Source of the DNA: Mesostigma viride
Taxonomy: Eukaryota > Streptophyta > Mesostigmatophyceae > Mesostigmatales > Mesostigmataceae
DNA: 60,000 bases
NCBI GenBank assembly: GCA_009746045.1
Contig: RPFO01000156.1
Span: forward strand, 5,689,900 to 5,749,899
Reading direction: 5' to 3'
Below, piece by piece: positions 1 through 8,859 of the stretch (the stretch's first letter is position 1; the number at the start of each line of letters is the position of its first letter). A program made the translations under genes and the position numbers. The notes below the pieces were generated by a model. It was not told the origin of the DNA. It searched no databases and saw nothing but the letters and a program-made list of their open reading frames with translations.

Positions 1-520
1 CCGGCGGGCGCCTGGGCAAGCCAGCCATCCCCGCGCCGGTTGATGCCACCGCCACCGCCGGCGGGCGCCTGGGCAGGCCAGCCACCCCCGCGCCGGTTGC
101 CGCCGCCGCCGCCACCGCCGGTGGGCGCCCGGGCGGGCCAGCCACCCCCGTGCCGGTGGCCGCCACCGCCACCGCCACCGCCGGCAGGCGCCTGGGCAGG
201 CCAAGCACCCCCGCGCCGGTTGCCGTCGCCCCCACCGCCGGCGGGCCAGCCACCCCGCGCCGGTGCCGCCACCGCCACCGACGGCGGGTGCCCGGGCAGG
301 CCAGCCACCCCCGGGCCGGTTGCCGCCGCCGCCACCGCCGGCGGGCCAGCCACCCCGCGCCGGTTGCCGCCGCCGCCACCGCCGGCGGGCGCGCGGGAGG
401 GCCAGCCACCCCGCGCCGGTTGCCGTTGCCGCCACCGCCGGCGGGCGCCCTGGGCAAGCCAGCCACCCCCGCGCCGGTTGCCGCCGGCGCCACCGCCGGC
501 GCGCCCTTGGGCGGGCCAAC
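1..520. repeat. GC-rich proline-coding minisatellite, left arm
   Basis: Degenerate tandem copies of a roughly 40-60-bp unit containing GCCGGCGGGCGCCTGGGCAG and a GCCGCC run. On the plus strand one frame reads as repeats of PPPPPAGAWAGQPPPRRL, and the other frames are alanine/arginine-rich. Because the unit keeps several frames open, the long ORFs over it are not by themselves evidence of protein. Confidence 0.85.
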
Positions 521-1148
521 CGTGGTAGTGGGATATCCAACCTATGCTTATGTCGTTCGTGATGGGCCCCTGCCAACCTTCCCCTACGCTGCACAGTTTG
601 GCATAGCCTTTCCTGGCACCCTTCCTGCGACATGCTCTCAGCCCGGTGCGCAAGGAGGTGCAAGCCATACGCTTCTTGCCCGGTGCGCAAGGAGGCGCTA
701 CCAGTGCTCCCACGGAGAGGGTTGGAGCTCGCGGCACCACGCATGGGCAGCAGGGCAAGCGCACCATGAACGCGGCCCCGTCCTCCGCCAAGAAGGCAAA
801 GAAAGCCAAGACAACGGTGCCGGCGGGCGAGGCAGCTCGTGGCAGTACCGCATCTGCCACCAAAGCATCACCCGCCAAAGGAAGGCATCCGAAGTGGAGA
901 AGGAAGCCGAGGTGCCCGAGACGGATGAGGCCCGCGAGGCCCGCCTCCGCAATGCTAGGAAGCAGCTGCGAGAGCGCGCAAATGAGTGCAAATGCAAACG
1001 TGCGGGCTTGACGATGTCAGCCGACATGAAGACATTGGAACGCCTCGTGAGGACTATGCAGGAGGACAACGTGGAGAATCCAAACAAGAAGACAATGAAA
1101 AACGCGTTGAGTCATAGTCCTTACACCAAAAAAATGCAGCGGCGGTAG
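150..1148 (+). pseudogene. Proline-rich plus basic coiled-coil protein, left-arm copy
   Basis: Left-arm copy of the gene read on minus at 2121-3718. After the minisatellite, one frame carries a lysine/alanine nuclear-type stretch (MNAAPSSAKKAKKAKT, about 766-900). A different frame then carries a charged helical segment (KASEVEKEAEVPETDEAREA) running to TAG at 1146-1148. The two plausible parts are in different frames in both arms, so either a short intron or an old frameshift lies near 880-890. The upstream part of the gene is beyond the window. No family is recognised; it looks like a transposon accessory protein with a coiled coil. Whether it is expressed is unknown. Confidence 0.4.
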
Positions 1149-1294
1149 CCCCAATGCTTCGTTTGGCTCCTTTAACCTTGATAAAGAGTTATTTTGCAAA
1201 TGATCATACCATTTGGACCATCATTAACTTGTGCTCCCTTTCCGCATGCTGCCACGTGTGATAATACTTAGATTGTTACTGTCTAAGCAGCCAG

Positions 1295-1720
1295 ATGGCC
1301 GCCCTCCAATCAATGGTGCACAGTATTGAGGTCGCCATGGGTGAGGTTGTTGCAGCCCTTAAACAGGGCAACCTCATGGGCCTGAACGACAAAAACAAGG
1401 TCAGATGGAGGAAACGCCTCTTTATGTCGTACGTGTTGAAAAATATCAGCAAACACATCCTCACGGGTTCAACCATGCAATATGCTTTGAGGAAGGAGAC
1501 CAAGGGCAAGCTGACGAGGAGCGCACGGCTCAAGTTGGCACAATTCTACAACAAACAGACGGAGCTTTTTGTCAAAATGCGCGACGCCGGCCTCGATAGC
1601 TTTCAGGCGCTGGCAGCCTTGCGAGACGCCTTGCCCCAAAGGTTTATGCCATGTGAACAGAGGCTCAGCCGCTCACGCACGGACATGAACAAGAGGGCAG
1701 ACAAGGTCATGCCTCTGTTC
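1295..1720 (+). CDS. Hypothetical charged helical protein, left-arm copy plus centre
   Basis: Open frame from ATG 1295 (MAALQSMVHSIEVAMGEV...) through basic segments to about residue 140. It crosses from the arm into the unique centre and keeps coding-like composition (FYNKQTELFVKMRDAGLDSF). Beyond about 1720 the frame continues only because it reads the opposite arm backwards, so the nominal stop at 2044 is not meaningful. The mirror copy is on minus at 1720-2037. It probably belongs to the same gene as the coiled-coil segment just upstream, as a later exon after the AT-rich spacer 1149-1290. No family is recognised. Confidence 0.4.
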
Positions 1721-2037
1721 TATTGTGCCAACTTGAGCCGTGCGCTCCTCATCAGCTTACCGTTGGTCTCCTTCCTCAAAGCATATTGCATGGTTGAACC
1801 CGTGAGGATGTGTTTGCTGATATTTTTCAACACGTACGACATAGAGAGGCGTTTCCTCCATCTGACCTTGTCTTTGTCGTTCAGGCCCATGAGGTTGCCC
1901 TGTTTAAGGGCTGCAACAACCTCACCCATGGCGACCTTAATGCTGTGCACCATTGATTGGAGAGGGCGGCCATCTGGCTGCTTAGACAGTAACAATCTAA
2001 GTATTATCACACGTGGCAGCATGCGGAAAGGGAGCAC
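1720..2037 (-). CDS. Hypothetical charged helical protein, right-arm copy
   Basis: Mirror of the frame at 1295-1544, differing by a few residues (IKVAMGEV for IEVAMGEV, KDKVRW for KNKVRW, KETNGKL for KETKGKL). The conservative character of these changes suggests the duplication is old enough to diverge or that both copies were once constrained. Read on minus it lies downstream of the proline-rich/coiled-coil piece at 2121-3718, the same order as in the left arm. Confidence 0.4.
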   Translation of the reverse strand: MLPFRMLPRVIILRLLLSKQPDGRPLQSMVHSIKVAMGEVVAALKQGNLMGLNDKDKVRWRKRLSMSYVLKNISKHILTGSTMQYALRKETNGKLMRSARLKLAQ

Positions 2038-2120
2038 AAGTTAATGATGGTCCAAATGGTATGATCATTTGCAAAATAACTCTTTATCAAGGTTAAAGGA
2101 GCCAAAACGAAGCATTGGGG

Positions 2121-3718
2121 CTACCGCCGCTGCATTTTTTTGGTGTAAGGACTATGACTCAACGCGTTTTTCATTGTCTTCTTGTTTGGATTCTCCACGT
2201 TGTCCTCCTGCATAGTCCTCACGAGGCGTTCCAATGTCTTCACGTCGGCAGACATCGTCAAGCCCGCACGTTTGCATTTGCACTCATTTGCGCGCTCTCG
2301 CAGCTGCTTCCTAGCATTGCGGAGGCGGGCCTCGCGGGCCTCATCCGTCTCGGGCACCTCGGCTTCCTTCTCCACTTCGGATGCCTTCCTTTGGCGGGTG
2401 ATGCTTTGGTGGCAGATGCGGTGCTGCCACGAGCTGCCTCGCCCGCCGGCACCGTTGTCTTGGCTTTCTTTGCCTTCTTGGCGGAGGACGGGGCCGCGTT
2501 CATGGTGCGCTTGCCCTGCTGCCCATGCGTGGTGCCGCGAGCTCCAACCCTCTCCGTGGGAGCACTGGTAGCGCCTCCTTGCGCACCGGGCAAGAAGCGT
2601 ATGGCTTGCACCTCCTTGCGCACCGGGCTGAGAGCATGTCGCAGGAAGGGTGCCAGGGAAGGCTATGCCAAATTGTGCAGCGTAGGGGAAGGTTGGCAGG
2701 GGCCCATCACGAACGACATAAGCATAGGTTGAATATCCCACTACCACGGGTGGCCCGCCCAGGGGCGCGCCGGCGGCGGCGCCGGCGGCAACCGGCGCGG
2801 GGGTGGCTGGCTTGCCCAGGGCGCCCGCCGGCGGTGGCGGCAACGGCAACCGACGCGGGGGTGGCTGGCCCTCCCGGGCGCCCGCCGGCGGTGGCGGCGG
2901 CGGCAACCGGCGCGGGGGTGGCTGGCCTGCCCAGGGGCCCGCCTACGGTGGGGGCGGCGGCAACCGGGGCGGGGGTGGCTGGCCCGCCCGGGCGCCCGCC
3001 AGCGATGGCGGCGGCGGCAACCGGCGCGGGGATGCCCGGCCTGCCCGGGCGCCCGCCGGCGGGGGCGGGGGCGGCAACCGGCGCGGGGGTGGCTCGCCCG
3101 TCCGGGCGCCCACCGGCGGTGGCGGCGGCGGCGGCAACCGGCGCGGGGGTGGCTGGCCCGCCTGGGCGCCCGCCGGCGGTGGCGGCGGCGGCAACCGGCG
3201 TGCGGGGGTGGTTGGCGTGCCCAGGCGCCCGCCTACGGTGGGGGCGGCGGCAACTGGAGCGGGGGTGGCTGGCCCGCCCAGGCGCCCACCGGCGGTGGCG
3301 GTGGCGGCAACCGGAGCGGGGGTGGCTGGCCCTCCCGGGCGCCCACCGGCGGTGGCGGTGGCGGCAACCGCGCGCAGGTGGCTGGCCCGCCCGGGTGCCT
3401 GCAAGCAGTGGCGGTGGCGGTGGCGGTGGCAGCAGCTGTAACAGTGGGGCTGGCAGCTGTGGTGGCAGGGGCAGGGGGCTTGGTCATGTCTGAAGCGGCA
3501 GGACCTGCCCCGGGCCGCGATGCAGTGATTTCCTCCAGTTTCTTCACACGAGCCAAGAGCTTACGGATCTCTTTTGTCCCCTTGAAGGTAAGCATGCCGT
3601 TTCCAAGTGCTGTCAGGAGCTGCGACAAGCTAGGCTCACCCTTGTGGTGGCCCCTCACTTTAAACATTGCGAGCTTGAAAGCAAACCGTTTCATGTTGGC
3701 GATGACACCCGGCTCCAT
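2121..3718 (-). pseudogene. Proline-rich repeat protein, right-arm copy with intact N-terminus
   Basis: This arm includes the sequence outside the minisatellite, so the likely true start is visible: ATG at 3718 on minus, MEPGVIANMKRFAFKLAMFK, about 90 basic and helical residues, then TKPPAPATTAASPT, then proline/arginine-rich minisatellite repeats (3440 down to 2755). Beyond those, in other frames, come the lysine-rich and acidic coiled-coil segments ending at 2121. Frame changes between segments mean introns or decay. No catalytic motif is visible. With positive ends, a low-complexity middle and a coiled coil, it resembles nuclear or DNA-binding accessory proteins of large DNA transposons, but that is inference only. 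Confidence 0.4.
2755..3440. repeat. GC-rich minisatellite, right arm
   Basis: Tandem copies of GGCGGTGGCGGCGGCGGCAA-type units (reverse complement of the array at 1-520), about 13-14 units of roughly 45-60 bp. Unit length and spacing vary, as expected of a replication-slippage array. Confidence 0.85.
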
Positions 3719-3732
3719 TTCCAGTTATTGAC

Positions 3733-4850
3733 AGGAAAGGCTCAGTTTGATTAGATGATGGGGCACATTCAAAACCATTTCTCATTGAGGTAAGCAGGTA
3801 AAATGACATTAGTATACTATCTTCATCCTCCAAAACTGTCTCCCAATGACGAATGATTCCTTACGAGTATATCGAAGTTTCGAAATTAACGCGATTCTTA
3901 TTTATCTGATGGACGGCAGCATGGTATGAGTGCATAGTTATACGTAACACAAGTACCAGCGGCAAATGTCATGTCGGAATGTCGGATTAAGACCGCTAGC
4001 ATGACCACCAAAAGTAGCGACGAATGCGACTGAGTTTCCACTGCACATCCAAGAATGGAAGTCTCGCCATCGAAACCGATCTTCACGTGTAAATGACCGC
4101 TAGCCAGGGGTTCACACTCGTTCGTAACAGTAGATTCGTACAGTCGGACATCGGGTCAAAGTGCACATAGCCGAGCATCCAATACTGCGTATCGTTAGCT
4201 GTTTTCCTTAGAGTGTACACTCACCTCTACATTCCCGATCATGAACAGAGCTTTCTGCGTAGCAGGGTTGAGAATGCGGCTGAGTAGCTAGTTCTCAACA
4301 TTTATGGCTTCCGCAGGTCTTGAGCGAATTAATCGTGGCCGGAGCTGTTACTCGGCAATGCGGGCTGATTGCCCGAGAGACTCTAAAGCACGCCCGAGTG
4401 CTGGATATATCGAGGCAACGATTCCGGAGCTCTCTTGAAGAAAGTGGTATTGCTCAATGTAAAATTTCTAAGCAGTATCGGCTTTCGTGCAGTAGGCACT
4501 TCCTCACCGCGGTTGTCCGACCCCGCGAGCCGGAACACGGAAATTTAAAAAATGCAAAGCAGTTAAAACACTAGCAAATCTAAACCATTGAAAGGCACTG
4601 AGGCAAGATGAATTCAAAATTTAGCTCACCTTGGGCCGAAAGGGCCGAATAGGGTGGCGTTGACGTCCGCCATACTTGGGTCATGGTGGGTGTGCGTAAG
4701 TGGTTCGTGCTTGCGGGCGATTGCCCGTGCCTGGCAATAGGCTATTGTATCGTTTGTTGTATTTAACGGTAGCCTGTTCACATTCACTAGAAAAGGACGT
4801 GACCGGGTGGTAACAAGCCCGGTAACACGAACGAACCCGGTAACAATATG
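3733..4850. other. No recognisable gene
   Basis: AT-balanced sequence with only short ORFs of random composition (for example 4320-4574). At 4801-4847 a motif based on CCCGGTAACA is repeated three times just before the tandem array, perhaps the end of another repeat. I see nothing else. Confidence 0.5.
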
Positions 4851-4851
4851 T

Positions 4852-5400
4852 TACCTTGGTGTCACAATTGTCAAGATGTTCTTGGGGGGCAAGTGAGGCC
4901 AGATTTTGCTAACAAAAATACCTTGGTGTCACATGTGTCAAGATCTTCTTTGGGGGCAAGTGAGGCCAGATTTTTCTAGCAAAAATACCTTGGTGTCACA
5001 TGTGTCAAGGTGTTCTTGGGGGGCAAGTGAGGCCAGATTTTGCTGACAAAAATACCTTGGTGTCACATGTGTCAAGGTGTTCTTGGGGGGCAAGTGAGGC
5101 CAGATTTTGCTAACAAAAATACGTTGGTGTCACATGTGTCGAGGTGTTCTTGGGGGGCAAGTGAGGCCAGACTTTGCAAAAAACAATACCTTGGTCCCAC
5201 ATGTGTCGAGATGTTCTTTGGGGGCAAGTGAGGCCAGATTTTGCTAACAAAAATACCTTCGTGTCACATGTGTCAAGATGTTCTTGGGGGGCAAGTGAGG
5301 CCAGATTTTGCTAACAAAAATACCTTGGTGCCACATGTGTCAAGGTGTTCTTGGGGAGCAAGTGAGGCCATAGTTTGCTAACACCAATACCTTGGTACAA
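4852..5400 (+). repeat. Tandem array 1, about 66-bp unit
   Basis: About eight copies of a unit containing CCTTGGTGTCACATGTGTCA, TTCTTGGGGGGCAAGTGAGG and CCAGATTTTGCTAACAAAAA. The core CACATGTG is palindromic. The same unit occurs inverted at 7010-7465, directly at 18805-19712, and as a single unit near 37760. There are no unique spacers, so this is not a CRISPR array. Confidence 0.9.
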
Positions 5401-5573
5401 CTTGAATTTGGGCCAGCTTGCGTTTGATTCGGATGTTTGTAGGCCATGTCAAAGTGAGAATGAGGGGTTGCTTCGCGTAACAAGCATGCACACACACCGA
5501 CAAGGGGGAGCTAGGGGGTAGCATCACTTGAGGTATGTCGTGCACTGCTCGCACCTTGCTGACTTCTTAAATT

Positions 5574-5849
5574 ATGTTCACCTACCATGTTTGTGGGATG
5601 CTGCCGATTTGCAGTCCATCCTCCGCAAGAACAATTAAGATGTGGGATAGCGACCATATGCGGTCCAGGGCGATCCTTCGGGCGCATGTCCAAGCCTTGG
5701 TGGATGATGTCTTGGCACTTTCTGAGGAGAGAATGGAGAGATCCTCGGGTGTTGAGCTTCAGCCAAGGGACTTCGTCGATGCCGCTGACGTGGAGGCATA
5801 TGAGGCGGACTTGGATGCGGCAATGTTTAACTTGGAGGACATGGCATAA
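5574..5849 (+). CDS. Small acidic hypothetical protein, left-arm copy
   Basis: A 91-codon frame whose second half has coding character (HVQALVDDVLALSEERMERS, then ADVEAYEADLDAAMFNLEDM), ending TAA. The first 30 residues are less convincing, so an upstream exon boundary is possible. The mirror copy at 6548-6823 keeps the same frame with a few substitutions (DSDHMRS versus NSDHVRS). It is probably the terminal exon of the gene whose other parts lie in the adjoining repeat. Function unknown. Confidence 0.4.
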   Translation: MFTYHVCGMLPICSPSSARTIKMWDSDHMRSRAILRAHVQALVDDVLALSEERMERSSGVELQPRDFVDAADVEAYEADLDAAMFNLEDMA

Positions 5850-5959
5850 ATCTCGCAAGGGCAAGCTTGCGTGAATGACTTTCAGTGAAGCAAACGTTGT
5901 TGGTATTGCTAAAATATCATGGCATGACGATGCATGGTTGAACAATGCATGCTGAACAT

Positions 5960-6235
5960 CATTTGGTTGTCAGACCCTAGCTAGGGCTACTTGCTGGAAT
6001 GGACCTGGCAAACTGCCGAGTAATCTGCACAGACCCCGTAACTTGACTGGTAAACAGGGCTGGTTTAGGTTACCGCCCGGTAAACGTTCAGGTTACCGGT
6101 CAGGTTATCGGGGCCGTACCGGTTACCAGTCAAGTTACGGGGCTGTTTACCGGTCAAGTTACGGGGTCTGTGCGTATTACTGGGCAGTTTACCAGGTCCA
6201 TTCCAGCAACTAGCCCAAGGTCTGACAACCAAATG
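5960..6235. mobile_element. Foldback MITE
   Basis: Begins CATTTGGTTGTCAGACC and ends GGTCTGACAACCAAATG. The inverted arms extend about 120 bp each (TTGCTGGAATGGACCTGG is mirrored near 6195) and converge on GGTAAAC/GGTTACC repeats. It has no coding capacity and sits in the loop of palindrome 2. I cannot define a convincing target duplication. Confidence 0.8.
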
Positions 6236-6547
6236 TTACATGATGCGACTATATGCTTTAGGCTGCCTGCCATCATGCACAAGTAAGTCATGACATCAAA
6301 GGGACATTGTTATTCATACATCATACACTTCCATGTCAAATCTTGTGATGTTAGGTATTATTATAAGTGAGACAACTATATACGATTCTCATGAACAAAA
6401 AAAAATGATCCAAGTCCATTGCACATGCATGATGTTCAGCATGCATTGTTCAACCATGCAACGCCATGCATGCCATGCTATTATAAAGCAATACCAACAA
6501 CGTTTGCTTCACTGAAAATCATTCACGCAAGCTTGCCCTTGCAAGAT

Positions 6548-6823
6548 TTATGCCATGTCCTCCAAGTTAAACATTGCCGCATCCAAGTCCGCCTCATATG
6601 CCTCCACGTCAGCGGCATCGACGAAGTCCCTTGGCTGAAGCTCAACACCCGAGGATCTCTCCATTCTCTCCTCAGAAAGTGCCAAGACATCATCCACCAA
6701 GGCTTGGTCATGCGCCCGAGGGATCGCCCTGGACCGCACATGGTCGCTATTCCACATCTTAATTGTTCTTGCGGAGGATGGACTGCAAATCGGCAGCATC
6801 CCACAAACATGGTAGGTGAACAT
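6548..6823 (-). CDS. Small acidic hypothetical protein, right-arm copy
   Basis: Inverted copy of the 91-codon frame at 5574-5849, still open over its whole length. Survival of the same frame in both arms gives mild support for coding. The flanks on both sides are also inverted copies, so the whole gene segment was duplicated, not just the ORF. Confidence 0.4.
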   Translation of the reverse strand: MFTYHVCGMLPICSPSSARTIKMWNSDHVRSRAIPRAHDQALVDDVLALSEERMERSSGVELQPRDFVDAADVEAYEADLDAAMFNLEDMA

Positions 6824-7009
6824 AATTCAAGAAGTCAGCAAGGTGCCAGCAGTGCACGACATACCTCAAGTGATGCTACCCCCTAGCTCCCCCTTGTCGG
6901 TGTGTGTGCATGCTTGTTACGCGAAGCAACCCCTCATTCTCACTTCGAACTTGGCCTACAAACATCCGAATCAAATGCAAGCTGGCCCAAATTCAAGTTG
7001 TACCAAGGT

Positions 7010-7465
7010 ATTGGTGTTAGCAAAATATGGCCTCACTTGCTCCCCAAGAACACCTTGACACATGTGACACCAAGGTATTTTTGTTAGCAAAATCTGGCCT
7101 CACTTGCTCCCCAATAATATCTTGACACATGTGACACGAAGGTATTTTTGTTAGCAAAATCTGGCCTCAATGCCCCCCAAGAACACCTTGACACATGTGG
7201 GACCAAGGTATTTTTGTTAGCAAAATCTGGCCTCACTTGCCCCCAAGAACACCTAGACACATGTGACACAAAGGTATTTTTGTTAGCAAAATCTGGCCTC
7301 ACTTGCCCCCCAAGAACACCTTGACACATGTGACACCAAGGTATTTTTGTTAGCAAAATTTGGCCTCACTTGGCCCCCAAGAACATCTTGACACATGTGA
7401 CACCTAGGCATTTTTGTTAGCAAAATCTGGCCTCACTTGCCCCCCAAGAACACCTTGACACATGC
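7010..7465 (-). repeat. Tandem array 2, about 66-bp unit
   Basis: About seven copies of the array-1 unit in reverse orientation. On the minus strand the array directly follows the 3' flank of the poly-glutamate gene (AATAAGTGTTTCAATC, then about 50 bases, then the first unit), the same join seen on plus at 18740-18810. Confidence 0.9.
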
Positions 7466-7488
7466 ATGTGTATTCACTTGTTTCTTAA

Positions 7489-8859
7489 TTACACTTCATA
7501 GTCAGGTACATGATTGAAACACTTATTAATGACAGATACGGCACACGCCCACACACGCGCACACACACTTGCATAATGGCATACCAATCGGTCCCGCTCC
7601 TGGGCTCGCGCGGGTGAGTCACGTTCCATCTTATATGCAGCTCGGTACCGGTCCATGGTTCTGGTCATGTGGATGATCGCCCTCTCGGCATTGCTGTGGG
7701 TGGTGGTCAAGTTGTTTTTGATACACGAAGTGGCATGCTTCTCGGCGAGGCCTTTGTGGTCTGGCACAAACAACTTTAAAAGCCATCGCCACTCTGGCCA
7801 GCTTGGTCACGTACTGGCCGAACAAAGCCACGTGTTCCCGCGACTTCATCAGTGTGGGGGTGAGAAAATGACCTCGGGCTTCTTCCAAGATGTCCCTTAT
7901 GCACCCCTCTTTCCACTGCAATTAAGGCATAAAAATAGCATGGCACGTCGATATGCATGCATGGGCCATGAGCCAGGAATCCCAACGAATGTTGGTGCTT
8001 TCAGTGCAAGCAAACTATTATCCAACTGCAAAAACAAAGTATGATCAGGTGAAAATGGGATTCCCAAACGCATTAAAAGGAAGGCTTACCCAGCTGCAGC
8101 TTCGACAGTTTGGTCGCCAGCGTCATCACCATCACCGCTAGCACGTGGGCCGCTAGCGGCGCCAAGGGAAGAAAGGGAGCCGGCTCTACGGCTGGCTGAG
8201 AGAGACGCGTTGGGCGCTGTGTGTGTGGCACCAGTGTCTACTGCACCATCAGCAGACTTCCGGTGGTGCTTCAGTTCAGCCAGCTTGGCCTCCAGCTTTG
8301 CCTGCTTACTGGTAAAAAGAGACATCATGGTGTGAATGTCAGCCAGCAGCCCTCGTTTGGCTGGACAATTCCCCCTTGCGGGCTTTGACCGAGTCTTCTG
8401 CCTTGTTTCCCTACCAGTTGTCGGTGTGGTGTCAATCTCTTCACGCACACCAACGTCCCCCTCCTCATCATCGTCAACACCCAGCTCCCCATCCTCGTCA
8501 TCCTCATCTTCATACTCATCCTCATCTTCTTCCTCCTCCCCCTCCCCCTCCTCCTCCTCCTCCTCCTCCTCCTCCTCCTCCTCCTCCTCCTCCTCCTCCT
8601 CCTCCTCCTCCTCCTCCTCCTCCTCCTCCTCCTCCTCCTCCTCCTCCTCCTCCTCCTCCTCCTCCTCCTCCTCCTCCTCCTCCTCCTCCTCCTCCTCCTC
8701 CTCCTCCTCCTCCTCCTCCTCCTCCTCCTCCTCCTCCTCCTCCTCCTCCTGCCTTTTTTGGCGCTTTGTTGTCGCCTTTGGTTTAGCTCCTTGAGCTTTA
8801 TCGGCTACCTTCTTCTTTGCTACGGGCGTTGTAGCCGGCTTCGCCGACCTTCTCCCCAT
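7489..8859 (-). CDS. Poly-glutamate spliced protein of a large repeat family
   Basis: Starts at ATG 8859: MGRRSAKPATTPVAKKK, a basic N-terminus. A tract of about 70 glutamates follows, encoded by the (CTC)n run at 8544-8748, then a mixed D/E region, RETRQKTRSKPARG, and a helical KQAKLEAKLAELKHH segment. A canonical intron candidate runs from GTAAG at 8089 to TTTTTGCAG at 8026, and a second TTAATTGCAG acceptor lies at 7916. Later coding segments read IRDILEEARGHFLTPTLMKS and, in another frame, KNNLTTTHSNAERAIIHM. Phase across the junctions is not clean in either this copy or the one at 12.3 kb, so a shared frameshift or unrecognised splice site exists near 7770. Composition suggests a nuclear, nucleic-acid or histone-associated protein; that is inference. 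Confidence 0.5.
8544..8748. repeat. (CTC)n / (GAG)n microsatellite
   Basis: An almost perfect trinucleotide run of about 200 bases. On minus it codes glutamate in the 7489-8859 gene; the plus-strand frames give poly-serine or poly-proline ORFs that should be ignored. The tract is absent from the second copy, which begins downstream of it. Confidence 0.97.

Larger units (their letters stand above)
1..3266. repeat. Giant palindrome 1 (inverted gene duplication)
   Basis: Bases 1-1544 reappear as reverse complement at about 1722-3266, with a 177-bp single-copy centre (1545-1721). For example the text around 1160 (caatgcttcg) is mirrored at about 2110. The arms differ by scattered substitutions, and the left arm runs off the window. 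Each arm holds the same coding pieces and the same GC-rich minisatellite, so this is a gene duplicated head to head rather than a short foldback. A transcript crossing the centre would form a stem of about 1.5 kb. I see no target duplication because the left edge is outside the window. Confidence 0.9.
4852..7465. repeat. Giant palindrome 2
   Basis: Bases about 4852-5962 are repeated inverted at about 6429-7465. Each arm has, from outside in: a tandem array (next entries), a segment with the small gene at 5574-5849 or its mirror, and the sequence GCTGAACATCAT at the inner edge. The loop 5963-6428 contains a separate foldback element (5960-6235). The right arm continues without a break into the poly-glutamate gene at 7.5 kb, so the palindrome is the inverted duplication of one end of that larger element. 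Confidence 0.85.

Noticed and set aside
40-562. Overlapping proline/alanine/arginine-rich ORFs as separate proteins
   Set aside because: All frames stay open because of the GC-rich minisatellite; only the frame tied to 3718 on the other arm has a plausible non-repeat N-terminus.
4852-5400. Regular repeat array resembling CRISPR
   Set aside because: Units are about 66 bp and contiguous, with no unique spacers, and recur inverted within transposon palindromes in a eukaryotic context.
8336-8794. Poly-serine and poly-proline ORFs on plus
   Set aside because: Antisense shadows of the poly-glutamate tract.
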